64,000 nt of DNA from Rhodothalassiaceae bacterium (GTDB taxonomy: Bacteria > Pseudomonadota > Alphaproteobacteria > Sphingomonadales > Rhodothalassiaceae): contig BPKC01000001.1 in assembly GCA_026004935.1 (NCBI GenBank), positions 2,023,491 to 2,087,490 of the forward strand, read 5' to 3'. The notes under the pieces are model-generated. The model was not told where the DNA came from and searched no databases. It saw only the letters and a program-made list of their open reading frames with translations. Shown one piece after another: positions 8,637 to 17,276 of this stretch (positions are counted from its first letter, which is position 1; every line of letters begins with the position of its first letter). A program made the position numbers and the translations under genes.

Positions 8637-9647
8637 TCAGGCGCGCGCCGCGCCGGTGATCTCGTCCGGATGGAAACGGTAGCGCCGGCCGCAGTACTGG
8701 CAGACGGCGGTGATCAGCCCGTCGGCCTCGCACATCTCGGCGCGCTCGGCTTGCGAGAACTGGGCGAGCACGCCGCGCAGCTTCTCGGCAGAGCAGCCGC
8801 AGCGGTGGACCAGCGCAACCGGCGCGAACACGCGCACGCCCTCCTCGTGAAAGAGGCGGTAGAGCAGCGCGTCATCACCGAGCGCCGGATCCAGCAGCTC
8901 GGCATCGGAGGCCGTCTCGAAGAGCATCCGCGCCCGCGGCCAGGCGTCCGGATCGGCCGCCGCCGCGCGCCCCCCGTCGGCCGGCATGTGCTGGATCAGA
9001 AGGCCCCCGGCGCGCCAGCCGCGGGACGGCGCATGCCGCTCCGCCGCAAGCTTCACCCGCGTCGGGATCTGCTCGGAGCGGTCGAAATAATGCTCGGCCG
9101 CGGCCGCAAGGTCGCCGGCCTCCACCGGCACGATGCCCTGATAGCGGCGGCCCGTGCGCGTGAACTCCAGCGTGATCGCGAGATCGCCCCGTTCGCCGAC
9201 CCAGGCGGCCAGATCCGCCTCGCGTCCGCCCGCGACCAGATCATGGTCCGCGCGCACCGAGGCATAGGCCCTGAGCCCCGCCGGCTCGTCCTCGCGGCCC
9301 AGCGTGCAGTCGGCCACCATGTAGGCGAGCGGGGCGTCCTCGCCGCCGCGGGCCTGGACGGTGACGCGTCCATCGGTCTTGACCATGGAGCCGAGAAGCG
9401 CGGTGAGCGCCGCAAGCCGGGCGAGCTGGCGCGCCAGCGGGGGCGGATAGTCGTGAAGGGCCAGGATCTCGTCGAGCACCGGCCCGAGCCGCACGATCCG
9501 CCCGCGCACGGGCGCCCGCTCCAGCGCAAAGGGGCGCACCCGGTCGTCGGCGCCTTCGGTCGCCGCGACGACGATGGGCCGGTCCGCGGGGCGCCCTTCG
9601 TCCGCGCCCCGGCGCCCGGCACGCCCGCCGCCCTTCAGCTCCGTCAT
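8637..9647 (-). CDS. hslO: Redox-regulated chaperone Hsp33
   Basis: A 336-residue cytosolic holdase chaperone activated by disulfide formation. The N-terminal core runs to about residue 270. The C-terminal zinc switch is complete: HRCGCSAEK gives the CxC pair and VCQYCGRRYRF the CxxC pair. The start at ATG 9647 overlaps the argF stop codon (ATGA on the minus strand), so the two are translationally coupled. The order argD-argF-hslO is common in Alphaproteobacteria. An upstream extension inside argF is open but unneeded. Confidence 0.93.
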   Translation of the reverse strand: MTELKGGGRAGRRGADEGRPADRPIVVAATEGADDRVRPFALERAPVRGRIVRLGPVLDEILALHDYPPPLARQLARLAALTALLGSMVKTDGRVTVQARGGEDAPLAYMVADCTLGREDEPAGLRAYASVRADHDLVAGGREADLAAWVGERGDLAITLEFTRTGRRYQGIVPVEAGDLAAAAEHYFDRSEQIPTRVKLAAERHAPSRGWRAGGLLIQHMPADGGRAAAADPDAWPRARMLFETASDAELLDPALGDDALLYRLFHEEGVRVFAPVALVHRCGCSAEKLRGVLAQFSQAERAEMCEADGLITAVCQYCGRRYRFHPDEITGAARA

Positions 9648-10621
9648 CGCCGCCCCCGGTGATCCCGCTCCCGCGCGGCCGGCAGCTCCGCGAGCGCCTG
9701 CCCGCCGCCCAGACACCAGATGAGGATCGCCTTCTGGACATGCAAGCGGTTTTCCGCCTGCCGCCAGACCCGCGAGGCCGCGCCGTCGATCACCGCATCC
9801 ACGACCTCCTCGCCGCGATGCGCGGGCAGGCAGTGCAGGAAGATCGCATCGGCCGCGGCCCGGGCCATCGCCTTCTCGTCGACGCGGAAGGGCAGGAAGT
9901 GGCGCGCGGCCTCGGCTCCATGCTCGAGACCCATGGAATGCCAGGTGTCGGTGTAGACGACGCGCGCATCGGCAAGCGCGGCCGCCGGATCGTGCACGAG
10001 ATCGACGGCGCCGGCATGCTCCGCCGCGAAGGCGGCGAAATCCGCGTCGAAGCCGAGCGCGGCGGGTGCCGCCACCGCGATGCGGCCGCCGAGCGCCGCC
10101 ACCACCTCCATCAGCGAGCGCGCGACATTGTTCGCGTCCCCGAGATAGGCGACCTTGACGCCTTCCAGCGTCCCGAACTCCTCGATCACGGTCATCGCGT
10201 CGGCGAGCGCCTGGCAGGGATGGGAGTGGTTCGTGAGCCCGTTGATGACCGGCACCGTCGCGGCCTCCGCCAGCGCCTCGAGCGCCGCATGGTCGTGGCC
10301 GCGGAAGACCACCGCATCGCCGAACAGCGACAGCACCCGGCCCGTATCCTCGATCGTCTCGCCGCGCCCGAGCTGGAGCTTGCCGCCCTCCAGATCCAGC
10401 GCATCCCCCCCGAGCTGGCGCATCGCGAGATCGAAGGACAGGCGCGTGCGCGTCGACGGCTTCTCGAAGAGCATGAGCAGCCGCCGGCCCGGCAGCGCCG
10501 GCGCGGGATCGGGCATGCCTCTGGGCAGCCCGGCACGCGCGGCCTTGAGGCCGCGGGCGGCGGCGATGAGGGCCGTGAGCGTGTCGGCCGCGAGGTCGCG
10601 GATGTCGAGAAAATCCTGCAT
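9644..10621 (-). CDS. argF: Ornithine carbamoyltransferase
   Basis: Makes citrulline from ornithine and carbamoyl phosphate in arginine synthesis. At 325 residues it has all family motifs: FEKPSTRTR for carbamoyl-phosphate binding near residue 54, HPCQALAD, the ornithine loop around DTWHSMG, and HCLPAHRGEEV near the end. ATG 10621 begins MQDFLDIRDL, the usual start; an upstream in-frame extension lacks homology features. It lies 159 bp after argD and overlaps hslO by 4 bp, so argD-argF-hslO probably forms one operon. Confidence 0.95.
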   Translation of the reverse strand: MQDFLDIRDLAADTLTALIAAARGLKAARAGLPRGMPDPAPALPGRRLLMLFEKPSTRTRLSFDLAMRQLGGDALDLEGGKLQLGRGETIEDTGRVLSLFGDAVVFRGHDHAALEALAEAATVPVINGLTNHSHPCQALADAMTVIEEFGTLEGVKVAYLGDANNVARSLMEVVAALGGRIAVAAPAALGFDADFAAFAAEHAGAVDLVHDPAAALADARVVYTDTWHSMGLEHGAEAARHFLPFRVDEKAMARAAADAIFLHCLPAHRGEEVVDAVIDGAASRVWRQAENRLHVQKAILIWCLGGGQALAELPAARERDHRGRR

Positions 10622-10780
10622 GTCAGCGCCTTCCTGCCGTCCAGAAACCGGATCGCGCCCCGGCCGGGGCCGCTGTCGGCCCGGGCGGAGTCGCGCCGCC
10701 TGCCGCTGACTGCCATTCCCCAAGATGCCCCTGCGCCGCTCGGCGATGCGGCCGTTCTCTCGTGCCCCGCGCGCTCCCGA

Positions 10781-11971
10781 TCAGCTTGTGGCGGGTGCCA
10801 CCGCACGGGCGCGGGCCAGGGCCGCCTTGAGCCGCGCCAGCCCCTCGTCGATCTCGTCGTCGCTGATGGTCAAGGGCGGCAGCAGCCGGATCACGTTGTC
10901 GCCCGCCGGCGCGACGAGGATGCCGTCGTCCACGGCGGCTTCCGCGAAGGCCCGCGACTCCAGCGCCGGCGCAAGCTTCAGGCCGCGCATGAGGCCGCGC
11001 CCGCGCAGCTCGAGGACGAGGTCGCCTTCCTCCTCGACGAGACGCCGCAGCGCCCGCTCCAGATGCGCCGCCTTCGCGCGCACCTCGTCGAGAAAGCCGG
11101 GCGCGAGCATCACGTCGAGCACGGCATGCCCCACGGCCATGGCGAGCGGATTGCCGCCGTAGGTCGTGCCATGCGCGCCCGGCGTCATGCCCGAGGCCGC
11201 CTCCTCGCTCGCAAGACAGGCGCCCAGCGGAAAGCCGCCGCCGATGCCCTTGGCCAGCGCCAGCACGTCCGGCCTGACGCCGGCCCACTCGAATGCGAAC
11301 AGCCGCCCCGTGCGCCCCATGCCGCACTGGATCTCGTCGAAGACGAGGAGCAGCCCGTGGCGGTCGCACAGATCCCGCACCGCCTTCAGATAGTCGTCCG
11401 AGAGCGCGCGGATCCCGCCCTCGCCCATCACCGGCTCGAGCAGCACCGCCGCCGTCTCCTCGTCGATCGCGGCTTCCAGCGCGGCCGGGTCCTCCGGCGG
11501 CACCTGGCGGAAGCCCGGCAGCAGCGGATCGAAGCCCTTCGTCAGCTTCTCCTGACCGGATGCGGAGATGGTGGCCATGGACCGGCCGTGGAACGAGCCC
11601 TCCATCGTGATGATCACGCGCCGCGGGCTGCCCCGGTCGGCGAAATGCTTGCGCACCGTCTTGATGGCGCATTCCATCGCCTCGACGCCGGAGTTGGTGA
11701 AGAACACGCGCTCCAGCCCGCTGGCCTGCGCCAGCCGGGCCGCGAGCCGCTCCTGCTCCGGGATGCGGTAGAGATTGGAGGTGTGCCACAGGCGATGCGC
11801 CTGGTCGCACAGCGCGCGGACCAGCGCCGGGTGGCAGTGGCCGAGAGCGGTGACGGCGATCCCCGAGCAGAAGTCGAGATGCCGGCGGCCCTGATCGTCG
11901 ATCAGCCAGGCCCCCTCGCCCTTCACGAAGGCCACCGGAAACCGCCGATAGACATTCATGATCGCCGACAT
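10781..11971 (-). CDS. argD: Acetylornithine aminotransferase
   Basis: A 396-residue class III PLP aminotransferase of arginine synthesis (possibly also succinyldiaminopimelate transaminase). The PLP lysine is K241 in LALAKGIGGGFP, the pyridoxal-ring aspartate is D212 in VFDEIQCGMGRTG, and SGVEAMECAIKTVRK is the phosphate-binding region. I start at ATG 11971 (MSAIMNVYRRFP), which aligns with family starts and has a GGTGG site upstream; ATG 11960 is an alternative. First gene of the argD-argF-hslO unit. Confidence 0.95.
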   Translation of the reverse strand: MSAIMNVYRRFPVAFVKGEGAWLIDDQGRRHLDFCSGIAVTALGHCHPALVRALCDQAHRLWHTSNLYRIPEQERLAARLAQASGLERVFFTNSGVEAMECAIKTVRKHFADRGSPRRVIITMEGSFHGRSMATISASGQEKLTKGFDPLLPGFRQVPPEDPAALEAAIDEETAAVLLEPVMGEGGIRALSDDYLKAVRDLCDRHGLLLVFDEIQCGMGRTGRLFAFEWAGVRPDVLALAKGIGGGFPLGACLASEEAASGMTPGAHGTTYGGNPLAMAVGHAVLDVMLAPGFLDEVRAKAAHLERALRRLVEEEGDLVLELRGRGLMRGLKLAPALESRAFAEAAVDDGILVAPAGDNVIRLLPPLTISDDEIDEGLARLKAALARARAVAPATS

Positions 11972-12133
11972 CGCCGCGCCACCTTTCACCGGCCCGCCTG
12001 CATCCATCGGAACCCGCACAAAACCACGACACGCGGCACCCCGCCCCTGGGACCGGAACGGAACTGCCGCGCTGGCCCGCACGCTAGCGGCAGCCTTCCT
12101 CTGCGTCAACCGCGCGGCGGCGGACGGGAACCT

Positions 12134-13507
12134 TCACAGCGCCACGCGCTCGCCATGAAGCGGGACGATCACCTCCGGCCAGCCGAGCTCGTGCTCCAGC
12201 GCGTGCCGCAGCGCGTCCGAGGCGGCCGGCTCGCCGTGGACCACGAAGGTCCGGCGCGGCGGGCGGGGAAAGCAGCGGCACCAGGCCAGGAGCTCCGCGC
12301 GGTCGGCGTGCGCGGAAAGCATGTCGAGCACCGCGACCCGCGCGCGCACGGGCACGTCGCGTCCGTGGATGCGGATCTCGCGTGCGCCCTCCAGCAGCTT
12401 GCGCCCCCGGGTGCCGCCCGCCTGGAAGCCCGTGAACAGCACCAGGGACCGATGATCCGGCAAGTATCGCTTGAGGTGATGCAGCACCCGCCCCCCGGTC
12501 GCCATGCCGGCGGCAGAGATGATCACCTTCGGCCGGGGGTCGGTGTCGAGCGCGGCCGACGCCTCCCGGTCGCGGACATAGGTCGCCACACCGCACACCG
12601 CCCGGCACTCGGAAGCCGACAGCCTGTGCTCGTCCTGGAAGCGGCAGAAGATGGCGGAGGCGTCGATCGCCATGGGGCTGTCGAGAAAGATCGGCAGATC
12701 CGCCGGCATCCGGCCGTCGGTCTTGAGCCGGTGAAGATGATAGAGCAGCAGCTGCGCGCGGCCGACGGCGAAGGCGGGCGCGACGACGGTGCCGCCGGCC
12801 CGAACCGTTCCGATGACATGATCGGCCAGAACCGATTGTGGATCATCGTCGCCGTGGAGACGGTCGCCATAGGTCGACTCGATGACGAGCACGTCCGCCT
12901 CCTCGGGTGGCGCGGGGGGCGCCATCACCGGATCATGCAGCCGGCCGATGTCGCCGGTGAACAGGATGCGCCGGCCTGCGACCGCAAGCTCGACCATCGC
13001 CGCGCCCAGGATGTGGCCCGCGCGCCGGAACCGCGCCTCCACCCCCGGCAGCGGGCGGAAGGCCCGCTCGAAGTCATGGGTCGAGAAACGGGGCAGCACG
13101 CGGCGGGCATCCTCGGCCGTGTAGAGCGGCAGCGCCGGATGGTGTCGGCTGAAGCCCTCGCGGTTCGCGAGCTCCGCATCCTTTTCCTGGAGATGGCCCG
13201 AATCGGGCAGCAGGATCCCGCAGAGCGCGATGGTTGCAGCGGTCGCATGGATCGGCCCGGCATAGCCCTCCTTCACGAGCCGGGGCAGCCAGCCCGAATG
13301 GTCGAGATGCGCATGGGTGAGCAGCACCGCATCAAGCGTGGACGGCCGCACGCCGAGCGGCCGCCAGTTGAGCCGGCGCAGGTTCTTCCAGCCCTGGAAC
13401 AGACCGCAGTCGACGAGCAGCCGCCCGCCCCCCGTCTCGACGAGAAAGCGCGATCCGGTCACCGTGCCCGCCGCGCCCAGGAAGCGGAGAGCCGGCCGCT
13501 TCGTCAT
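12134..13507 (-). CDS. Beta-CASP metallo-beta-lactamase fold RNase-like protein
   Basis: A 457-residue protein of the CPSF/Ysh1-like metallo-beta-lactamase family. The zinc motif HAHLDH is at residues 65-70, the next ligand in GHILGAAMVEL, and the aspartate in FTGDIGRLHDP. The beta-CASP region follows with ESTYGDRLH and the AAGMATGGRVLHHL stretch. The C-terminal RMMBL part has SAHADRAELLAWC and VHGEPAASDALRHAL. Family members are RNA endonucleases/exonucleases, and the substrate here is unknown. ATG 13507 has AAGGGTGTG upstream. The gene follows an intergenic repeat cluster and is 162 bp from argD. Confidence 0.85.
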   Translation of the reverse strand: MTKRPALRFLGAAGTVTGSRFLVETGGGRLLVDCGLFQGWKNLRRLNWRPLGVRPSTLDAVLLTHAHLDHSGWLPRLVKEGYAGPIHATAATIALCGILLPDSGHLQEKDAELANREGFSRHHPALPLYTAEDARRVLPRFSTHDFERAFRPLPGVEARFRRAGHILGAAMVELAVAGRRILFTGDIGRLHDPVMAPPAPPEEADVLVIESTYGDRLHGDDDPQSVLADHVIGTVRAGGTVVAPAFAVGRAQLLLYHLHRLKTDGRMPADLPIFLDSPMAIDASAIFCRFQDEHRLSASECRAVCGVATYVRDREASAALDTDPRPKVIISAAGMATGGRVLHHLKRYLPDHRSLVLFTGFQAGGTRGRKLLEGAREIRIHGRDVPVRARVAVLDMLSAHADRAELLAWCRCFPRPPRRTFVVHGEPAASDALRHALEHELGWPEVIVPLHGERVAL

Positions 13508-13609
13508 CGTCACACCCTTCCACCCGGACCCATTGCCTTCTTTTCTTCGCCCCTGCCCCGCATCTGGGCAAGCCCGTCGCTTCGGGCGGTCGAGCCGCTC
13601 CTGCCTTCC

Positions 13610-14705
13610 CGCGTCACGGGCGGACCGGGTTCGCCGGGCAAGCCGGCGAACGACGCGAGGGGGAATCGGCACGCGCCTGCCCCTCCTGTCTTCCCATCAC
13701 CCACGGTCACGCTCTCGTATCCTCACCCGCCGGCACCCACTCTCTCTTCGTCACCCGCCGGCTCGACCGGCGGGTCCACTCCCCTTCCCTCGCTATCCGC
13801 CGGCTCGACCGGCGGGTCCACTCCCCTTCCCTCGTCATCCGCCGACTTGATCGGCGGATCCACTCCCCTTCCCTCGTCATCCGCCGGCTTGACCGGCGGA
13901 TCCAGCGGTAAGCGGGACAATCGCGAGCGTTGGGAATTGTCGCACCCCGCGGCTGGATTCGCCGCTTTCGCGGCGAATGACGAGAAAGGAGAACGTCGCC
14001 CACCGTGACACACTCTCCTCGTCATCCGCCGGCCTGATCGGCGGATCCACTCCCCTTCCCTCGTCATCCGCCGGCTTGACCGGCGGATCCAGCGGTAAGC
14101 GGGACAATCGCGAGCGTTGGGAATTGTCGCACCCCGCGGCTGGATTCGCCGCTTTCGCGGCGAATGACGAAAAAAAGTGAGCGTCATCCGCCGACTTGAT
14201 CGGCGGATCCAGCGGGAGAACGAGAGAGCGCCCGGCGGGCAGGACCATCTTCACCGCCGGCTGGCTTCGCCGCTTTCGCGGCGGATGACGAATAAGGGAG
14301 CGGCACCCGCCGCCGCTCTTTCTTTCACGTCACGCACCGCTGCGCACCCTCCATCGTCGCCGGCCGGCTCGACCGGCGGGTCCAGCCGCCGGCGGAGACC
14401 GCCTCTTGCGCCGGGGCTGCCGTCTCCGCCTCATGGGTTCGCCGGTCAAGCCGGCGAACGACGCGAGGGGGAATCGGCACGCGCCTGCCCCTCCTGCCTT
14501 CCCATCACCCACGGTCACGCTCTCGTATCCTCACCCGCCGGCACCCACTCTCTCTTCGTCACCCGCCGACTTGATCGGCGGATCCAGCAAGGACCGGGCA
14601 ATCGCAAGCATGGGGAATTGCCTCACCCCACGACTGGATTCGCCGCTTTCGCGGCGAATGACGAAAAAAGTGAGCGTCATCCGCCGACTTGATCGGCGGA
14701 TGCGG
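13610..14705. repeat. Intergenic palindromic repeat cluster 3
   Basis: A repeat field between the beta-CASP gene and the alcohol dehydrogenase. A 108-bp composite occurs twice without visible differences (13876-13983 and 14064-14171): a CCGCCGGCTTGACCGGCGG palindrome, a linker with GGGACAATCGCGAGCG, then ATTCGCCGC/GCGGCGAAT. A diverged copy lies at about 14566-14664. A second composite of about 130 bp (TTCGCCGG palindrome, then GGGGGAATCGGCACGCG and a C-rich stretch) is at 13627-13760 and 14436-14568. No gene is seen in this interval. Confidence 0.87.
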
Positions 14706-14861
14706 CGGGCAGCGGAGCCAACCCGGACGCCGGGGCGGCGGCGACCGTCTCATGAGCCGACGACGGCGGAGCGGAAGGGGCGGCCGCATCCCGGGTCTTC
14801 CCAAACCGCCGCCGGCCGGCCACAATGCGGCCGGCATCACCGCAGCACGGGAGGAGAGCCG

Positions 14862-15989
14862 ATGGAGATCACCGCCGCCGTTCTGGAGAAGATGGGCCTG
14901 CCGCGCCCCTATGCCGAAAGCCGGCCGCTCAAGGTCGAGCGGCTGGCGCTCGCCGATCCGGGGCCCGGCGAGATCCTCGTCGAGATCCGCGCGGCCGGTC
15001 TGTGCCATTCGGACCTGTCGGTGATCGACGGCAACCGGCCGCGTCCGCTGCCGATGGCGCTGGGGCACGAGGCGGCCGGGATCGTGCGCGCCCTGGGCCC
15101 CGGGGTCGACGATCTTGCGGTCGGCGACCACGTGGTCCTGGTCTTCGTGCCGTCCTGCGGCCATTGCGCGCCCTGCATGGAGGGGCGCGCGGCGCTGTGC
15201 GAGCCCGGCGCCCGGGCGAACGGCGCCGGCACGCTGCTGTCCGGCGCGCGCCGCCTCAGCCGCAACGGCACGCCGGTCAACCATCACCTCGGGGTCTCGG
15301 CGTTCGCGGACCATGCGGTCGTCTCGCGCCGCTCGGCGGTCAAGGTGCCGCGGGACCTGCCCTTCGAGGAGGCGGCGCTGTTCGGCTGCGCCGTGATCAC
15401 GGGCGTGGGTGCCGCGGTCAACACCGCCGGCGTGCGCCCGGGCGCCACGGTCGCCGTCGTCGGGCTGGGCGGCGTCGGCCTCAATGCGGTCCTCGGTGCG
15501 CGGCTTGCGGGGGCCGAGCGCATCATCGCCCTCGACCTCGTGGACGAAAAGCTCGCGCTTGCCCGCGAACTCGGGGCGACCGACACCCTGCGCGCGGATG
15601 CGCCGGATGCGGCGGACACCGTGCGCGAATGGACCTCGGGCGGGGTCGACTGCGCGATCGAGACCGCCGGCGCCACGCCCGCCCTCGAACTGGCGTGGAA
15701 CCTCACCCGCCGCGGCGGGGTGACGGTGACGGCGGGTCTGCCGCATCCGGATGCGCGGCTCGCGCTCGCCCCGGTCCAGCTCGTGGGCGAGGAGCGCACG
15801 CTCAAGGGATCCTATCTCGGCAGCGCGGTGCCCCGGCGCGACGTGCCCCGCTACATCGCCCTCTACCGGCGCGGGCTGCTGCCGGTGGACCGGCTGCTCG
15901 GCGGCCGCTGGCGGCTGGAGCGGATCAACGAGGCCTTCGATGCGCTCGCCTCCGGCCACGCGCTGCGCGAGATCGTGCTGTTCGACTGA
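14862..15989 (+). CDS. Zinc-dependent alcohol dehydrogenase (class III-like MDR family)
   Basis: A 375-residue medium-chain dehydrogenase. Catalytic zinc ligands are C48 (AGLCHSDLS), H69/E70 (GHEAAG) and the later C171-region GCAV; structural zinc cysteines are C99, C102, C105 and C113. The NAD-binding motif GLGGVG lies near residue 205, followed by an aspartate (ALDLVDEKL) typical of NAD preference. It closely resembles the formaldehyde/alcohol dehydrogenase branch. GGGAGGAGAG gives a strong ribosome site for ATG 14862. It converges with the DUF481 gene (5-bp gap), and its substrate is unknown. Confidence 0.92.
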   Translation: MEITAAVLEKMGLPRPYAESRPLKVERLALADPGPGEILVEIRAAGLCHSDLSVIDGNRPRPLPMALGHEAAGIVRALGPGVDDLAVGDHVVLVFVPSCGHCAPCMEGRAALCEPGARANGAGTLLSGARRLSRNGTPVNHHLGVSAFADHAVVSRRSAVKVPRDLPFEEAALFGCAVITGVGAAVNTAGVRPGATVAVVGLGGVGLNAVLGARLAGAERIIALDLVDEKLALARELGATDTLRADAPDAADTVREWTSGGVDCAIETAGATPALELAWNLTRRGGVTVTAGLPHPDARLALAPVQLVGEERTLKGSYLGSAVPRRDVPRYIALYRRGLLPVDRLLGGRWRLERINEAFDALASGHALREIVLFD

Positions 15990-15994
15990 AATGC

Positions 15995-17065
15995 CTAGAA
16001 ACGGTAGCCGATCGAGAACTTGGTGAGGCTGTCGAGCTTGCTGTCGCCGGCGAGCTCCTTCGTGTCGTAGCGCAGGTTGAAGGATATCCGGCCGAAGAGC
16101 GAGCCGTTGATCCGGGCTTCGAGAGCGATGGTGTTCTCGAGCGTGCTGCCTTCGCCACCGAGGAAGGCGCCGGTGTCGTTTTCCAGCGTCCAGTCCGGGG
16201 CGATGGTCCAGGTGAGCTCGCTCGACAGGCGCGCGATCGGCTCCTGGCGCATGGCCGGGCTGTCAGCGAGCGCGATGAACCGGATGCCGGGCCCGCCTTC
16301 GAGATGCCAGTTGAGCCCCGGCCGGCCGATCGCGTCGTAACCGATGCCGATGCTCTCGGTGATCCGGTAGTCGAAGCCGGAGAAGGGGTCGTATTCGCCG
16401 CGCAGAAACTGGAAGACGGTCAGCCGCGGACTGAGGCCGTAGAACAGCCGGTGGTCGCCGACGAGACGCTTCTGGGTGGTGATGCCGTCGCTGCGGCCCC
16501 AGTCGGCCTCCATCGCAAGCTGGTGGCGCCAGCGCCCGCCGAGCTCCTGGCGCGCCTTGAGCCGCGCCGAAAGGGCACGCTCGTCGGTGTCGCCCGAGGA
16601 CAGCGAGGCGCCGAGATCGAGGACGCCGGTGAGCGCGCGTGCGTTCTCGTCCGCGTCCTCCCCGGCAGACGCCCCGCCGCCCGTGCGGGAGCCCGCATCC
16701 GCCATCGCCTCCTCGCCCGCCTGCCCGCCTGTGGCGCAGAAGGCGGCCAGCGGCTCCATACCCTGTCCTGCGCCGTCGCGCCCGCAGATCTCCCGGCGCA
16801 GCGCCTCCCGGCGTTCGTCCGGCAGTGCGGCGAGAAGGGCGATAAGGTCGCGCCATGCGGCCGGATCCTGCGCCTTCTGCAGCACCGCCATGAGCGCGGT
16901 CGCGGCTCCATCCCCGCCCGCGCCGGCGGGCGGCGCCTGCCCGCCCTGCTGCGACCCCGCCGCCCGCGTCGCCGCGGTCGATGCCATGGCGGCAGCGACT
17001 GCGGCCGCGCACACGAGGCGCCACCGGCGATGCCGCTTTGCCCGACGAAGATGCCCGTCCGTCAT
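15995..17065 (-). CDS. DUF481-type outer-membrane barrel protein
   Basis: A 356-residue exported protein. A twin-basic start and hydrophobic AAAVAAAMASTA make a signal peptide (about 1-36). Residues 40-145 are a low-complexity Ala/Gly/Glu-rich region with one CG/CAT cysteine pair. Residues 150-356 show the alternating strands of DUF481 (YdiY-like salt-induced outer-membrane protein): WRHQLAMEADWG, DHRLFYGLSPRLTVFQFLRGEYD, then repeated short strands to a terminal IGYRF ending in Phe, the barrel-insertion signature. GGAG precedes ATG 17065. Role unknown. It is divergently arranged with the next gene over a 211-bp AT-richer spacer. Confidence 0.8.
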   Translation of the reverse strand: MTDGHLRRAKRHRRWRLVCAAAVAAAMASTAATRAAGSQQGGQAPPAGAGGDGAATALMAVLQKAQDPAAWRDLIALLAALPDERREALRREICGRDGAGQGMEPLAAFCATGGQAGEEAMADAGSRTGGGASAGEDADENARALTGVLDLGASLSSGDTDERALSARLKARQELGGRWRHQLAMEADWGRSDGITTQKRLVGDHRLFYGLSPRLTVFQFLRGEYDPFSGFDYRITESIGIGYDAIGRPGLNWHLEGGPGIRFIALADSPAMRQEPIARLSSELTWTIAPDWTLENDTGAFLGGEGSTLENTIALEARINGSLFGRISFNLRYDTKELAGDSKLDSLTKFSIGYRF

Positions 17066-17276
17066 GAGATCTCCAACCTGCCGCGGTGGAAGAGATGGGA
17101 CGCTGTCTGCCAGCGCAGGCCCGCAAGGGCAAGGCGGCCGCGTTCCGCCTTTGGCGCTCGCCCCCGCTGCAACACTATGTTAAACCTTGCACGAATAATC
17201 TCCGGCGGATGGCGCCGATTTTATTGGAATTGTCCGAAATCCGCGGGAAGCAGGCGGACAGCGGTGGGTCGCGGGG

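Noticed and set aside
9659-14008. Plus-strand open frame of 1449 codons opposite hslO, argF, argD and the beta-CASP gene
   Set aside because: High GC makes antisense frames long; the minus-strand genes have full catalytic motifs and overlapping start/stops.
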